A DNA stretch of 64,000 nt from Chitinophagaceae bacterium UBA7600 (GCA_002478885.1 DLKC01000076.1:1-64000); one strand, 5' to 3'; numbered from the stretch's first letter, positions 27,694 through 37,017 are shown. Notes: generated by a model from the sequence alone, not told the origin. Numbers and translations are program-made.

Positions 27694-28065
27694 TCATTTT
27701 TTCTTTACTGCCTTCGCATCAACTTGCTGTAAACGGTACTGTACCATCTTTTTCACGAGAGCGGTAGGAATTTTTCTGTCATAAGGAAATTGCACAGCGC
27801 CTTTCGATGACTGATACGAAGAAAGCTCTTCTGCAAAAGCTTTTAGCGGCCCCGGAGTGGGGTAAAAGCCCGTGTGTTCCTTGTTGGCTGCGTAATACAC
27901 AAGCACGGCGCCCTGTTTAAAAGCGGGCATGTTATAGCTGATGACTTCCTCTGCCTTCGGCACTACTTGCTTTATTGTCTTCCTGAGACCTTCGAGGATA
28001 GCTTTGATATTTTCCGGCTGATCGGATAGGTATTCATCAACGGTGAGATATTTCTTTGATTGCAT
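27694..28065 (-). CDS. DUF1801 (YdhG/Fra-like) protein
   Basis: 123 residues. The family pattern is clear: VDEYLSDQPENIKAILEGLRKTIKQVVPKAEEVISYNMPAFKQGAVLVYYAANKEHTGFYP, then FPYDRKIPTALVKKMVQYR at the end. DUF1801 proteins include YdhG and the Bacillus Fra iron chaperone; a general role is not settled. It lies 54 bp upstream of the zinc-ribbon gene on the same strand and may share its transcript. Confidence 0.85.
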   Translation of the reverse strand: MQSKKYLTVDEYLSDQPENIKAILEGLRKTIKQVVPKAEEVISYNMPAFKQGAVLVYYAANKEHTGFYPTPGPLKAFAEELSSYQSSKGAVQFPYDRKIPTALVKKMVQYRLQQVDAKAVKKK

Positions 28066-28097
28066 GGCAGTGATTATTTATTGCTCAGAATTGTTTA

Positions 28098-28157
28098 AAC
28101 GCTGAAGAGTGCGACGCAACCGGCGTTGCCACGGTTACTGCAGCCCGGATCAAAAAA
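28098..28157 (-). repeat. GCGTCGCAC-core repeat, reverse
   Basis: Reverse core GCTGAAGAGTGCGACGCAA at 28101-28119, then GGCGTTGCC and the box CAGCCCGGATC at 28141-28151. Confidence 0.85.
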
Positions 28158-28158
28158 G

Positions 28159-28536
28159 TCAACAGGCGTTGTTGGTATTCTTACCGGCCAGTTCGGCAAA
28201 CGTATCACTCTTATCTTCGTCGGTCCTGTCTTTACTGGGAAAGTCTTTTTCAATACTCATCTTTAACTTTTCGTCGCCAAACTGCACGGTGTGGTAAATG
28301 CCAACCTCATCCGTTGTCATCCACGTTGAAGCGATGCCTGCAGGAATGCCCACCATCACCGAGTTGCCCGAGAATGTTGCTGTTGGTTCCTGTGTGTTGG
28401 TAATCCGGAGTTCAAAAGTTAGCGCGGCACCGGGGAACGAAATGGATCTTTTTACAGCATTCTTATGCTGCAGTTTTTCAATATCTGATTTGCGAAGCCT
28501 GTAGCGAATGGAATTTTTATCGATGCGCACTTTCAT
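28159..28536 (-). CDS. Conserved hypothetical protein (DUF7009-like)
   Basis: 125 residues, starting MKVRIDKNSIRYRLRKSDIEKL and rich in beta-strand-like segments (ALTFELRITNT, TATFSGNSVMVGIPA, EVGIYHTVQFGDEKLKMSIEKDF), ending DKSDTFAELAGK. I recognise it as a small Bacteroidota family, possibly DUF7009, with no known function. It lies in the same direction as fdhD and 96 bp downstream of it, between the molybdenum genes. Confidence 0.65.
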   Translation of the reverse strand: MKVRIDKNSIRYRLRKSDIEKLQHKNAVKRSISFPGAALTFELRITNTQEPTATFSGNSVMVGIPAGIASTWMTTDEVGIYHTVQFGDEKLKMSIEKDFPSKDRTDEDKSDTFAELAGKNTNNAC

Positions 28537-28632
28537 AGAAAAATATTTGTGGCAAGTTATAATAAATGTGTTTTCGATTTAATTTTTAATTGTTGGTACC
28601 CGTGTCTCAAAATTGTATGCCCGCATTGTTCT

Positions 28633-29445
28633 TTAGCCAATGATTTCTTCTATTCGGTTGTAAACATTAAAGCCTGTTTCTTTCATAAATCCAATAACCG
28701 CAATGCTATTTTCTTTTGCGATCGCAATGGCGAGGCTCGTTGGCGCACCGATCGATACAATTGCCGGAATGCCTGCTGCCACTGCTTTCTGCACAAGTTC
28801 GTAACCTAGCCTTCCGCTGAATAATACGATGTGATGGGAGAGTGGCAACACATGCTGCTGCAGCATGGCGCCCACAAGTTTATCCATCGCGTTATGCCGC
28901 CCAACGTCTTCGCTTATGTGCAGCAGCGTTCCGTTTGAAGTAAATAAAGCGACGGCATGTGCGCCGCCCGTTGTTGCAAAAAGGCTTTGTGCATTGTTTA
29001 ATTGCGGCAGCATTTTTTTTAAAACAGCTGTGTGAAGCCTGAAGTCATTGCCCGCTGCATTTTGTGATTGACCGGGAACAGCAATAACTGCTTTTCCGCA
29101 ATAGCCGCATGCCGATGAAGTAACAAAATTTCGCTTCTGTGTAACCGTGTCAAACACTACATGTGGTGCTAGTGCTGCAATCAAAGTATTCTCATCGGTA
29201 TGTTTTAACGATGCGATATCGCTGGCTTTTGTTATAATGCCTTCGCCAAAAAGAAAACCGGCTACAAGATGTTCATCGTCGCCGGGTGTGCGCATAGTTA
29301 CCGAAAGAGTTTCTGTTTTGCGTTCGTGCTCCGGGCCATGAACCAACAAAATCTGCAGCGGTGTTTCCTCGATCAACACATCTTCTTTTTGTGAAAAAGA
29401 TGTTGCATTGAAACGGGTTATATAAATGCGTTTTGTTCCTTCCAT
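28633..29445 (-). CDS. fdhD: FdhD, sulfurtransferase for formate-dehydrogenase-type enzymes
   Basis: 270 residues. FdhD moves sulfur from the cysteine desulfurase IscS to the Mo-bis-PGD cofactor, which activates formate dehydrogenases. The two working cysteines are C113 and C116 in SACGYCGK. Other family blocks are TPGDDEHLVAGFLFGEGII (~53-71), GGAHAVALF, HISEDVGRHNAMDKLVGAML, and FSGRLGYELVQKAVAAGIP. The likely client in this window is the FdhF/YdeP-type oxidoreductase at 24884-27187. It lies next to the CoxE/CoxD-like genes, all on the minus strand. Confidence 0.95.
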   Translation of the reverse strand: MEGTKRIYITRFNATSFSQKEDVLIEETPLQILLVHGPEHERKTETLSVTMRTPGDDEHLVAGFLFGEGIITKASDIASLKHTDENTLIAALAPHVVFDTVTQKRNFVTSSACGYCGKAVIAVPGQSQNAAGNDFRLHTAVLKKMLPQLNNAQSLFATTGGAHAVALFTSNGTLLHISEDVGRHNAMDKLVGAMLQQHVLPLSHHIVLFSGRLGYELVQKAVAAGIPAIVSIGAPTSLAIAIAKENSIAVIGFMKETGFNVYNRIEEIIG

Positions 29446-29457
29446 GTGATTTTAAAT

Positions 29458-29522
29458 TTTTAGCCGGGCAGTTGAACAGTAATAATGCTTTGCTTGCGTC
29501 GCACAGTTGTACTGTTGTGCTT
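29458..29522 (+). repeat. GCGTCGCAC-core repeat
   Basis: TAGCCGGGCAG at 29461, AATGCTTTG, then core TTGCGTCGCACAGTTGTAC at 29494-29512. It fills the gap between the CoxE-like gene and fdhD. Confidence 0.86.
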
Positions 29523-29527
29523 CGTGG

Positions 29528-30652
29528 CTACAACCAATTGCCGAGCCGCTTCAGGCTTTCAGCGTTATGAACTGCAGCAAAAATATCGGTAAAAGGTAAT
29601 GCTGCACGCATGCCCGCCACTTGTGGCTTGTAATCTTCATAACCAGCCAGCGGATTAAGCCAGATCAGTTTTCTGCATATTTTATGAATGCGCTCCATGC
29701 TCTCTTTCAGCAGTTCAGTATCGCCGGCATCCCACCCGTCGCTCATCATAATAACGATTGTTTTTTTGTCAATTACCCTGGGCGCAAACTCCTGTACAAA
29801 CTCGTGAAGGCTTTTGCCAATTCTTGTGCCTCCGTTCCAACCTTCGTTTTTATTACTTAATATTTTCAAGGCGTCGTGAAAATCATTTTGCCTCAACAAC
29901 GCAGTAATATGATGCAGTGATGTGCTGAACGCAAATGTTTCAACGCGTCGGTATACATGTTGAAACGCATACATAAACTGCAACAGAAAGCCGGCATACA
30001 ATTCCATCGACCGGCTGACATCACATATCAAAACAAGTTTTGTGCGGTTACGTTTTGGGTTGCGGTAGGCTAGTTCAAGTAATTCGCCGCCGCGGCGCAT
30101 GTTACGCCTGAGTGTTCTGCGCAGGTCAGGCAGATTTATTTTATTGCTTTTTTCATAACGCCTGCCTGCTTTGGCCGCAAGTTTTTTTGATAAAGCTTTG
30201 ATCAGCCTGAGCAGCTCGTCTATTTCATCATCAGGTATGTTTGCAAAGTTTTTTTTCGATAAACTTTCATTGCTGCTGTACGAGGCCACTTTCTCCTCTT
30301 CGTCGTTTTTGTTGCCGTTGAGCCATGCTTTAAGAGATTTAAAAGAAGCATCTTTATCTTTTGGTTTCAGCACTTGTTCCCGGACAGTTTTTACTTTGGA
30401 ATCAACTGCCTCACCGATTTGTTTCCAATACGAATTAAAAAGCTGCTCAAATTCCTGTAGCTGGCTTTTGGTTTTGCATAACACCGATTTTAAAGCAAGC
30501 CTGAAAATGTCTCTGTTGCTGTAGTCGATAAAGGTCAAGGCCTCCAGTGCTGTTGCCTCATCCTGGACACCCAATACAAATCCTTTTTGCCGCAGGTAAC
30601 GGCAAAACTGAACAATGTTCTTTGATAGAGATGTCTGGCGTGTAATAAGCAT
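29528..30652 (-). CDS. CoxE-like von Willebrand A domain protein
   Basis: 374 residues. The N-terminal half is the CoxE-type helical region (FCRYLRQKGFVLGVQDEATALEAL, ~17-40) with a Lys/Glu-rich linker at ~90-130. The C-terminal VWA domain has the MIDAS motif LICDVSRSMELY (D-x-S-x-S), a TAGT-like loop in GGTRIGKSLHEF, and VIMMSDGWDAGD. In Oligotropha CoxE works with the AAA+ protein CoxD in maturing the active site of CO dehydrogenase. Here it sits downstream of a CoxD-like ATPase and the CoxMLSG genes, so it probably helps mature that molybdenum hydroxylase. Confidence 0.87.
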   Translation of the reverse strand: MLITRQTSLSKNIVQFCRYLRQKGFVLGVQDEATALEALTFIDYSNRDIFRLALKSVLCKTKSQLQEFEQLFNSYWKQIGEAVDSKVKTVREQVLKPKDKDASFKSLKAWLNGNKNDEEEKVASYSSNESLSKKNFANIPDDEIDELLRLIKALSKKLAAKAGRRYEKSNKINLPDLRRTLRRNMRRGGELLELAYRNPKRNRTKLVLICDVSRSMELYAGFLLQFMYAFQHVYRRVETFAFSTSLHHITALLRQNDFHDALKILSNKNEGWNGGTRIGKSLHEFVQEFAPRVIDKKTIVIMMSDGWDAGDTELLKESMERIHKICRKLIWLNPLAGYEDYKPQVAGMRAALPFTDIFAAVHNAESLKRLGNWL

Positions 30653-30706
30653 TTTACCAGTATGAATAGTTTGTTGCCAGTTAATGGCAATAGATGTTAC
30701 TACAGT

Positions 30707-31594
30707 CTAACCAATTTTAGAAATAATGCCTGTCTTTTCCATCAACTCGCTGAGCGACATTTGCACATGTCTTGTATCTCTCCAATCTTTCAAAACAACA
30801 CCGAGCGTTTGTTCAATAATGGTTTTGTCGAGGTGGTCAATATGCAAGCCAGACAATGCCAAAGCCCAGTCCAATGTTTCTGCAACGCCGGGCGTTTTCT
30901 CGAGCTGTAATTTTCTAAGCTCCTGCATGAATGAACAAATTTGTTCTCCAAGCTTATTGTCAATCTCAGGTACTTTGCTTTTTACAATCAGCCATTCTTT
31001 TTCAAACTCAGGGTAATCGATATACAGGTAAAGACAGCGCCGGCGCAACGCCTCACTTAATTCCCTTGTGCGGTTGCCGGTCAAAATCACCTGCGGAATA
31101 TTTGTTGCTTTTATCGTGCCAATCTCCGGAATAGTTATTTGCCAGTCGCTCAGCACTTCAAGTAAAAAGCTTTCAAACTCTTCGTCGCTTCGGTCAATCT
31201 CGTCGATAAGCAGCACGGGCCTTTTGTCATGTGTTATGGCCTGCAGCAGCGGCCGTTTCATCAGGAATGCATCGCTAAAGATTGTTTTCTCTTTGTCGCC
31301 AACACTCTCGTTGTTATGTTCAACCATTTTTAAATGCAGTAATTGCCGTTGATAGTTCCATTCATACAAAGCGTGCGTGGCATCGAGCCCTTCATAACAT
31401 TGTAGCCTTATCATATCAGTTTGCAGGGCTTTTGCCATCACTTTTGCGATCTCTGTTTTACCAACGCCCGCCGGGCCTTCTACAAGCAATGGCTTGCTTA
31501 GTTGAATGGAGAGGTACAACGACATTGCCACTGCATCATCCGTAATATAGCCCTGCTCGTTCAGCATTTTTTTTATGTCGGTCAATTGTATCAT
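30707..31594 (-). CDS. CoxD-like MoxR AAA+ ATPase
   Basis: 295 residues, the MoxR/CoxD size. Walker A is GPAGVGKT (40-47), Walker B LLIDEIDRSD (~127-136), sensor 1 VILTGNRTRELS, and an arginine finger region SEALRRRCLYLYIDYP. MoxR ATPases are chaperone-like and pair with VWA proteins; the VWA partner lies 54 bp downstream. With the Cox-type hydroxylase upstream, the pair most likely remodels the molybdenum enzyme for cofactor sulfuration. Confidence 0.9.
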   Translation of the reverse strand: MIQLTDIKKMLNEQGYITDDAVAMSLYLSIQLSKPLLVEGPAGVGKTEIAKVMAKALQTDMIRLQCYEGLDATHALYEWNYQRQLLHLKMVEHNNESVGDKEKTIFSDAFLMKRPLLQAITHDKRPVLLIDEIDRSDEEFESFLLEVLSDWQITIPEIGTIKATNIPQVILTGNRTRELSEALRRRCLYLYIDYPEFEKEWLIVKSKVPEIDNKLGEQICSFMQELRKLQLEKTPGVAETLDWALALSGLHIDHLDKTIIEQTLGVVLKDWRDTRHVQMSLSELMEKTGIISKIG

Positions 31595-31629
31595 TCGGTC
31601 GTTATTTTTCCAGGCAATAAATATAATTT

Positions 31630-31690
31630 TTTTGTCCCGGCTTTAAAGCATTACATCAGCTTTCGTTGCGTCGCACTCTTGTACTTTTTG
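31630..31690 (+). repeat. GCGTCGCAC-core repeat
   Basis: TCCCGGCTTTAAAGC at 31635, core TTGCGTCGCACTCTTGTAC at 31666-31684. With the reverse copy at 32645-32705 it encloses coxM. Confidence 0.86.
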
Positions 31691-31779
31691 AACAATGGGC
31701 GGCACGGAAACCATGCGAACAAAAACAAAACAAGGCGGTATCAATACCACCTTGTTTTGGATGTTTTGCAGCAAGTGCT

Positions 31780-32589
31780 TTATGCAACAGCCTCCAAAGC
31801 TTTTCTCAAATACACTTTGGCCAGATGTTTACGGTATTCTTCTGAAGCGAAATGATCGCTCATGACAGTGATGCCTTCTGCTGCCGCTGTAACTGCAGCT
31901 TCAATTGACGCGGCTGATTCTGCGGCTGAATCCCGGAAGGGAACTTCTCCGACACCCGTAAAAGCGATGTTGATTTTGCCATCTGCCTTTTTCATTATAG
32001 CACAACCAACAATCGCAAATCTTGAGGCGGGCTGTGAAAATTTCTGGTAGCTCGTTTTGGTGCCTTCAGCAGGAACAGGTATGCGGACTTCTGTGATGAT
32101 CTCGCCATCTTCCAGCGCAGTAGTAAACAAGCCCTGGAAAAAATCCACGGCGGCAACTCTGCGGCTGCCGCTGCTACCTTTGGTTATGATGGCAGCATCT
32201 GCTGCCAGTACTAACGCGCCCCAATCGGCAGCGGGATCTGCATGGGCAAGGCTTCCACCGATGGTGCCGTGATTGCGGACCTGCACATCGCCAATGAGTG
32301 CAGCGGCTGTTGCGAAAAATGGCAGTTTACTTTTAATAAGATCATCGGAGGCTATAGTGCCATGTGTTGTGCCGGCACCGATAACTATTTCTCCATCTTC
32401 TTCTTTAATGCCTTTCAACGCATCGATCTTTGAAATGTCAACCAATTTTGCAGGTTGGTTTAAACGGAGTTTCATAGCTGGAAGCAGGCTATGCCCACCG
32501 GCCAGTATTTTTCCATCACCTGATGACAGGGCTGCAATTGCCTCATCAACGGTGACTGCTCTTTGATAATCGAATGCAACTGGTATCAT
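31780..32589 (-). CDS. Molybdenum hydroxylase FAD-binding (CoxM-type) subunit
   Basis: 269 residues. FAD subunit of a xanthine dehydrogenase/CoxM-type heterotrimer. The FAD motifs are AGGHSLLPAMKLRLNQP (~32-48) and TIGGSLAHADPAADW (~110-124), with VRNHGTIGG before it. It carries electrons from the Fe-S subunit to an acceptor. In transcription order it follows the large subunit but is separated from it by ~140 bp containing a repeat copy. The C-terminal CODH_FAD domain is complete. Confidence 0.92.
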   Translation of the reverse strand: MIPVAFDYQRAVTVDEAIAALSSGDGKILAGGHSLLPAMKLRLNQPAKLVDISKIDALKGIKEEDGEIVIGAGTTHGTIASDDLIKSKLPFFATAAALIGDVQVRNHGTIGGSLAHADPAADWGALVLAADAAIITKGSSGSRRVAAVDFFQGLFTTALEDGEIITEVRIPVPAEGTKTSYQKFSQPASRFAIVGCAIMKKADGKINIAFTGVGEVPFRDSAAESAASIEAAVTAAAEGITVMSDHFASEEYRKHLAKVYLRKALEAVA

Positions 32590-32644
32590 AATAACTGAAT
32601 AATTAAAAATGAATAATTACAATTTTAAAAGCTGAATAATGAAC

Positions 32645-32705
32645 TGCGAGTACAAGAGTGCGACGCAACGATGTTTAATGCCTGCACTGTTGCCCGGCCC
32701 ATTAT
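32645..32705 (-). repeat. GCGTCGCAC-core repeat, reverse
   Basis: Reverse core GTACAAGAGTGCGACGCAA at 32650-32668, then TTTAATGCC and the box GCCCGGCCCATTATG at 32692. It sits inside the hydroxylase operon, between the large and FAD subunit genes. Confidence 0.86.
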
Positions 32706-32730
32706 GATTCAACTTTATTTTAAAGAACTG

Positions 32731-35106
32731 CTATTGCTGCATAGCACGCCAAACTCTTTCTGAAGTAAGTGGCATGCGTATATCTTTTACTTTATGGCCG
32801 CCGCTCCACAACGCATCGATGACTGCGTTTACGACCGCCGGCGTTGAGCCGATACAACCTGCTTCGCCTGCACCCTTTACCCCAAGCGGGTTGTGCGGAC
32901 ATGGCGTTACCTGGCTGGCCGTTTCAATCATCGGGAAATCGTCTGCACGCGGCATGCAATAGTCCATATAAGAGCCATTGGTAAGCTGGCCGTTTTCGTC
33001 ATATTCAGCACCTTCGAATAGTGCCTGTCCAACCCCCTGAACAACGCCGCCGTGAATTTGCCCTTCTACGATCATGGGGTTTATTATGTTACCCACATCA
33101 TCCACTGCAACAAAGCGTGTTAATTGCACCTTGCCTGTTTCTTTATCTACTTCTACCACGGCGATATGGCAACCGAAAGGATAAGTGAAATTGGCGGGAT
33201 CGTAGAAACTGCTGAAGTCGAGACCAGGCTCAAGGCCAGCGGGGTAATGGTGCGGCACATAAGCTCTTAATGCAATATCACTGAACGGCGCCGAATGGTG
33301 CGTGCCTTTAACTACAAACCGGCCTTCGACAAAATCTACGTCTTCAGGGTTTGCTTCGAATTTGTGCGCTGCGATTTTTTTACCTTTTTCAATTACTTTC
33401 TCCAGGCTCTTTATAATGGCAGAGCCACCAACGGCAAGGCTTCTTGAGCCATAAGTGCCCATGCCAAATGCAACAGCTTCACTGTCGCCATGCACAATTT
33501 CCACGTCTTCCATTGGTAAACCGAGTTTATCGGCGACTACCTGCGCAAAAGTTGTTTCGTGGCCCTGGCCATGGGAATGAGCCCCGGTATAAACGCTGAT
33601 TTTTCCACTGGGCTGCACACGTACGTGTCCTACTTCATACAACCCGGCTCTTGCGCCAAGTGACCCCACCACTGCGGAAGGTGCTATACCGCAAGCCTCT
33701 ATGTAAGTTGAAAAACCGACACCCAGCAATTTACCGTTATTAGCTGCTTCCTTTTGTGCTTTGCGGAAATCTTCATACCCAAGCATCGCCAATCCCTTTT
33801 CTAATACGCCATGATAATTTCCACTATCGTATTGCAAGGCAACCTGGGTTTGGTAACCAGGTTGGGTTACACCATCGAAAGGCGGAATAAAGTTTTTAAA
33901 GCGGAGCTCGGCAGGGTCCATATTCATTTCATGAGCTGCGAGGTCGAGCAGTCTTTCGAGCAGGTAAGTGGCTTCAGGCCTGCCCGCACCACGATATGCA
34001 TCCACTGCAGTTGTATTGGTAAATACGGCAACGAGATCGATGTTGATTTTTGGAGTGGTATATAAGCCCTGTAACAACGTACCATGCAGGTAACTGGGCA
34101 CACAGGATGCAAAAGTTGATAAGTAGGCGCCCAGGTTTGCATAAGTCTTCACTCTTAGAGCGGTAATGTTTCCACTGGCGTCAAAACCCATGTCAGCTTT
34201 TGTTATATGGTCGCGGCCATGCGCATCAAGCAAAAAACTTTCACTCCTCGTGGATGTCCATTTCACCGGGCGGCGCAACTTATGCGTGCACCAGGTAAGT
34301 AATGCTTCTTCAGTGTAGTGGAAAATTTTGCTACCGAAACCACCACCAACATCGGGGCCGACGACCCTCACCCTATGTTCAGGAATACCAAGTACGAAAG
34401 CGCACATCAGTAACCTGATAAGATGCGGGTTCTGTGTACTGGTATATAAAGTGTATTTATCGTTGTACTGGTCATAGCTTGCGTTATAAGCCCTGGGTTC
34501 AATTGCATTTGGAACAAGACGCTGGTTAACAAAATCAAGCGTTGTAACATGCGCTGATGCTGCAATGGCTGCATCAACTTCTTCAATCGGGTTACCCAAC
34601 GCCCAGTCAAAGCAAATGTTGTTGGGCGCGCTGTCGTGTACCTGAGGAGCCCCGTCTTCCACCGCTTTTGAAGCATCAACAATGGCTGGCAGCTCTTCAT
34701 ATTCCACTACTATGGCTTCTGCAGCGTCTACCGCCTCGGCCTGTGATTCTGCAATCACTATAGCAATGGCATCGCCCACGTGTTTTGCTTTGTCAGCCAC
34801 GAGCAATGGGTGCTTTGGTTCCTTCATGTGGTGGCCATTTTTAAAGTTGACCTGCCATCCGCAAGGCACACCATTTACATTCTCCACATCTGCGCCAGTG
34901 AAAATGGCTACCACGCCGGGCATGGATGCCGCTGCATTGGTATCAACACTCAATATTTTGGCGTGGGCATATGGGCTGCGAACAAAACTTGCATAGGTCT
35001 GCCCTGGTAAAATAATATCGTCTGTATACTTCCCATGCCCTGTGATGAAACGTCTGTCTTCAACTCTTTTTACTGATTTCCCTATCAGTCCATGTGTAGT
35101 ACTCAT
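32731..35106 (-). CDS. Molybdenum hydroxylase large (CoxL-type) subunit
   Basis: 791 residues, the molybdopterin-binding subunit. The loop next to the active site reads AYRGAGR at 370-376. The aerobic Cu-Mo CO dehydrogenase (form I) has an AYxCSFR loop with a Cys that binds copper; AYRGAGR is the form II/general hydroxylase type. The catalytic Glu is E748 in [13 protein letters not shown]. Other cofactor segments are [34 protein letters not shown] and [10 protein letters not shown]. It should hydroxylate an aldehyde or N-heterocycle; the substrate is unknown. The start overlaps the small subunit's stop by 4 nt. Confidence 0.92.
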   Translation of the reverse strand: MSTTHGLIGKSVKRVEDRRFITGHGKYTDDIILPGQTYASFVRSPYAHAKILSVDTNAAASMPGVVAIFTGADVENVNGVPCGWQVNFKNGHHMKEPKHPLLVADKAKHVGDAIAIVIAESQAEAVDAAEAIVVEYEELPAIVDASKAVEDGAPQVHDSAPNNICFDWALGNPIEEVDAAIAASAHVTTLDFVNQRLVPNAIEPRAYNASYDQYNDKYTLYTSTQNPHLIRLLMCAFVLGIPEHRVRVVGPDVGGGFGSKIFHYTEEALLTWCTHKLRRPVKWTSTRSESFLLDAHGRDHITKADMGFDASGNITALRVKTYANLGAYLSTFASCVPSYLHGTLLQGLYTTPKINIDLVAVFTNTTAVDAYRGAGRPEATYLLERLLDLAAHEMNMDPAELRFKNFIPPFDGVTQPGYQTQVALQYDSGNYHGVLEKGLAMLGYEDFRKAQKEAANNGKLLGVGFSTYIEACGIAPSAVVGSLGARAGLYEVGHVRVQPSGKISVYTGAHSHGQGHETTFAQVVADKLGLPMEDVEIVHGDSEAVAFGMGTYGSRSLAVGGSAIIKSLEKVIEKGKKIAAHKFEANPEDVDFVEGRFVVKGTHHSAPFSDIALRAYVPHHYPAGLEPGLDFSSFYDPANFTYPFGCHIAVVEVDKETGKVQLTRFVAVDDVGNIINPMIVEGQIHGGVVQGVGQALFEGAEYDENGQLTNGSYMDYCMPRADDFPMIETASQVTPCPHNPLGVKGAGEAGCIGSTPAVVNAVIDALWSGGHKVKDIRMPLTSERVWRAMQQ

Positions 35107-35585
35107 ACAGTAACCTCCTTCATTTTATGGGCAGCATACTGCACAGATTTAACAATATTGTGATAGCCCGTACAGCGGCAGAAGTTTCCTTCAAGACCTA
35201 CCCTTATTTCTTCTTCTGATGGGTTGGGGTTGTTTTGTAAAATGTCTGCAGCAGTCATAATCATTCCCGGCGTACAAAAACCACATTGCAGGCCATGGCA
35301 TTCCCGAAAACCTTCCTGTAGCGGGTGAAGTTCGTCATCGCTGGGCGCTATGCCTTCAATGGTGGTTATTTCGCAGCCATCTGCCTGAACGGCCAGCATG
35401 GTGCAGCTTTTGGTGGCTTTGCCATTTACATGAATAGTGCAGGCGCCGCAACTGCTTGTATCGCAGCCCACGTGAGTACCGGTCAGGCGAAGCACATCGC
35501 GCAAATAATTCACCAGCAATAATCGTGGCTCAACCTCGTGGCTAAAAGCCACTCCGTTGACAGTAACATTGATTCTAATGCTCAT
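35103..35585 (-). CDS. Molybdenum hydroxylase 2Fe-2S (CoxS-type) subunit
   Basis: 160 residues with the two expected 2Fe-2S sites: a ferredoxin-type one ([22 protein letters not shown], ~39-60, cut here only as C-x4-C-x2-C...C) and a four-helix type one ([10 protein letters not shown] and [10 protein letters not shown] at ~100-140). The HECG-like segment CHGLQCGFC is intact. It passes electrons from the Mo site to FAD. Its stop codon overlaps the start of the large-subunit gene by 4 nt (ATGA), so they are coupled. Confidence 0.94.
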   Translation of the reverse strand: MSIRINVTVNGVAFSHEVEPRLLLVNYLRDVLRLTGTHVGCDTSSCGACTIHVNGKATKSCTMLAVQADGCEITTIEGIAPSDDELHPLQEGFRECHGLQCGFCTPGMIMTAADILQNNPNPSEEEIRVGLEGNFCRCTGYHNIVKSVQYAAHKMKEVTV

Positions 35586-35643
35586 GGATTTTTTATTTTA
35601 AAAATTTGTGTGAGATTAAACAACGGGTATAAAAATTTTCGAA

Positions 35644-35695
35644 TACCGGCTTTTTGTTTTCATGGCATCGCCTGTTGCGTCGCAATCACTTCATC
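35644..35695 (+). repeat. GCGTCGCAC-core repeat, degenerate
   Basis: TACCGGCTTTTTG at 35644, CATGGCATCGCC, then TTGCGTCGCAATCACTTCA from 35674, a core with a small insertion. It lies between coxG and coxS. Confidence 0.72.
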
Positions 35696-35705
35696 GTCCT
35701 GTTTT

Positions 35706-36146
35706 TTATGGCAACAATTCCTTTTCCATATTGCTGAAAAATTGTTTGCTGAGTGTGTTGGCCACACCGCCAATCAAACGCTGGCCCATGGTCGCCAGCA
35801 TTCCCGATAATTTTACATCCCCGTTAAAAGCTATCGCCGTTTTGGTCTCTTCCAAAGGAGTAAGACTTATTTCTATTGCCGCACTGGCATTGCCTACTTT
35901 GCTGTTTTGCTGAATTTTTAAGGTAAACCCTTTTTCCTCCATCACATTTTCCATCTGAAGATTTCCGTTAAAAGCCGCACTTACAGGACCGAGTTTAACA
36001 CCAAGAGTAGATTTAAATGTTGTATCGTCAATCTTTTCCAGTTTCGTTACTCCTGGTACAATGCGTGCAAGCGTATCTGTGTCCATTAACAATGCCCACA
36101 CCTTCGCCGGTGAAGCTTCAACAACATGATTCCCTGTTAGCTGCAT
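35706..36146 (-). CDS. CoxG-like SRPBCC domain protein
   Basis: 146 residues of the CO dehydrogenase subunit G/SRPBCC family: VVEASPAKVWALLMDTDTLARIVPGVTKLEKID opens the START-like cavity fold and GMLATMGQRLIGGVANTLSKQFFSNMEKEL closes it with the C-terminal helix. CoxG has been proposed to anchor the enzyme to the membrane or to help its recruitment. It is the first gene of the minus-strand hydroxylase group. The C-terminal membrane-binding extension of longer CoxG proteins is missing. Confidence 0.9.
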   Translation of the reverse strand: MQLTGNHVVEASPAKVWALLMDTDTLARIVPGVTKLEKIDDTTFKSTLGVKLGPVSAAFNGNLQMENVMEEKGFTLKIQQNSKVGNASAAIEISLTPLEETKTAIAFNGDVKLSGMLATMGQRLIGGVANTLSKQFFSNMEKELLP

Positions 36147-36401
36147 AATTAAACATTTGAATAATAAAAACCTGGCAGAATTAAGCCCGGCAGAACAATC
36201 GTTTTTATTTTTAAAAAGGGCTATTAAGGTAGCGAAAAAGTTTATCGGCGTTTATTTTTTTTCTTATTATTCCTTTTATTTTATCTCAAACGCTTAAACT
36301 CTGAAGTTGGAAATTTAATAAATAAAAAGCCGCGGGATCTCTAAAGACCGCCGCGGTTGTTTGTACCCCGGGAGAAAAATATATCAGCTGTTGGCTTGTT
36401 A
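36147..36401. other. Gap upstream of the hydroxylase group
   Basis: No gene. It contains AAGCCCGGCAG at 36183, a partial repeat box without a core, an AT-rich stretch (36196-36320) likely to hold the coxG promoter, and the terminator listed separately. Confidence 0.5.
36312..36356 (-). terminator. Rho-independent terminator of the 36402-36752 gene
   Basis: CCGCGG at 36330-36335 pairs with CCGCGG at 36351-36356. On the minus strand it is followed by CTTTTTATTTATT, a good T-run. It separates the small lipoprotein gene from the coxG group. Confidence 0.75.
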
Positions 36402-36752
36402 TTAATTGTTGCTTGCGCCGGCGTCTATCCAGCAAACAATCGCATTTTTTTGTGTGTTGGTAAGCGTGGTGTTTTCCGGCATGCCTCCACTGATCACTTC
36501 AGACCTTATGGTTCCTCTTGCGCTGTAAACTGCAGCGTAACTGGTCAATGCGCCGGGCCCCTCATGGCTTCCCGTACCATGGCAACCTGAATTGGTTGCA
36601 CAATAGGTATTAATAAGCGGTTCCACATTAGTTGTATAGGTTTTTTCGGTGCTGCAATCTTCTGTAAAAGTGGTCGACGTTGAGGAAATTGACTTGCTGC
36701 ACGCATAAAGCGCTAGGCAAAATAATACGGTTGCTGTTCTTCTTTTGTTCAT
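36402..36752 (-). CDS. Small lipoprotein with a cytochrome-c-like CX5CH motif
   Basis: 116 residues from the ATG at 36752, which gives a lipoprotein signal (TATVLFCLALYAC, lipidated Cys ~17). The mature part resembles the c-type cytochrome domain proteins of Bacteroidota (VEPLINTYCATNSGCHGTGS ... MPENTTLTNTQKNAIVCWIDAG), but the heme motif reads C-ATNSG-CH, with five residues between the cysteines instead of two. It therefore may not bind heme in the usual way. The Met in GGMPEN could be the distal ligand. It sits between the hydroxylase group and the divergent moa genes. Confidence 0.72.
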   Translation of the reverse strand: MNKRRTATVLFCLALYACSKSISSTSTTFTEDCSTEKTYTTNVEPLINTYCATNSGCHGTGSHEGPGALTSYAAVYSARGTIRSEVISGGMPENTTLTNTQKNAIVCWIDAGASNN

Positions 36753-36927
36753 GCTCTTTATTTTAAAATATAACGGCAAGTTGCAGACAGAATTTCGCCT
36801 AACCGCAGCGCTGCCCTGCCTTTGAGGTAAACGATCGATTTTTTGAGGTTATTAACGTAAGTGTTAAATGTGTTTAAAAACGGACGCGTTGGTATAGTGA
36901 ATTGTTACCTGTGCTTTAAATAGTGCG

Positions 36928-36961
36928 TTTGTTAAATTTAAAAGTGCTGCAGTTATAATTG
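36928..36961 (+). promoter_or_regulatory. Possible Bacteroidota-type promoter for moaA
   Basis: TTTG at 36928-36931 and TATAATTG at 36954-36961, separated by 22 bp, resemble the Bacteroidota -33 TTTG and -7 TAnnTTTG elements with one mismatch. The moaA start is 57 bp further on. This is a visual match only. Confidence 0.3.
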
Positions 36962-37017
36962 GTGATAAAACCAGGGAGCGTTAATTTCATTGTTTATAAC
37001 CGGCAAAAATTCTGGTC

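Noticed and set aside
32731-35106. Identification of the large subunit as CO dehydrogenase
   Set aside because: The active-site loop is AYRGAGR, without the Cys needed for the Cu-Mo site.
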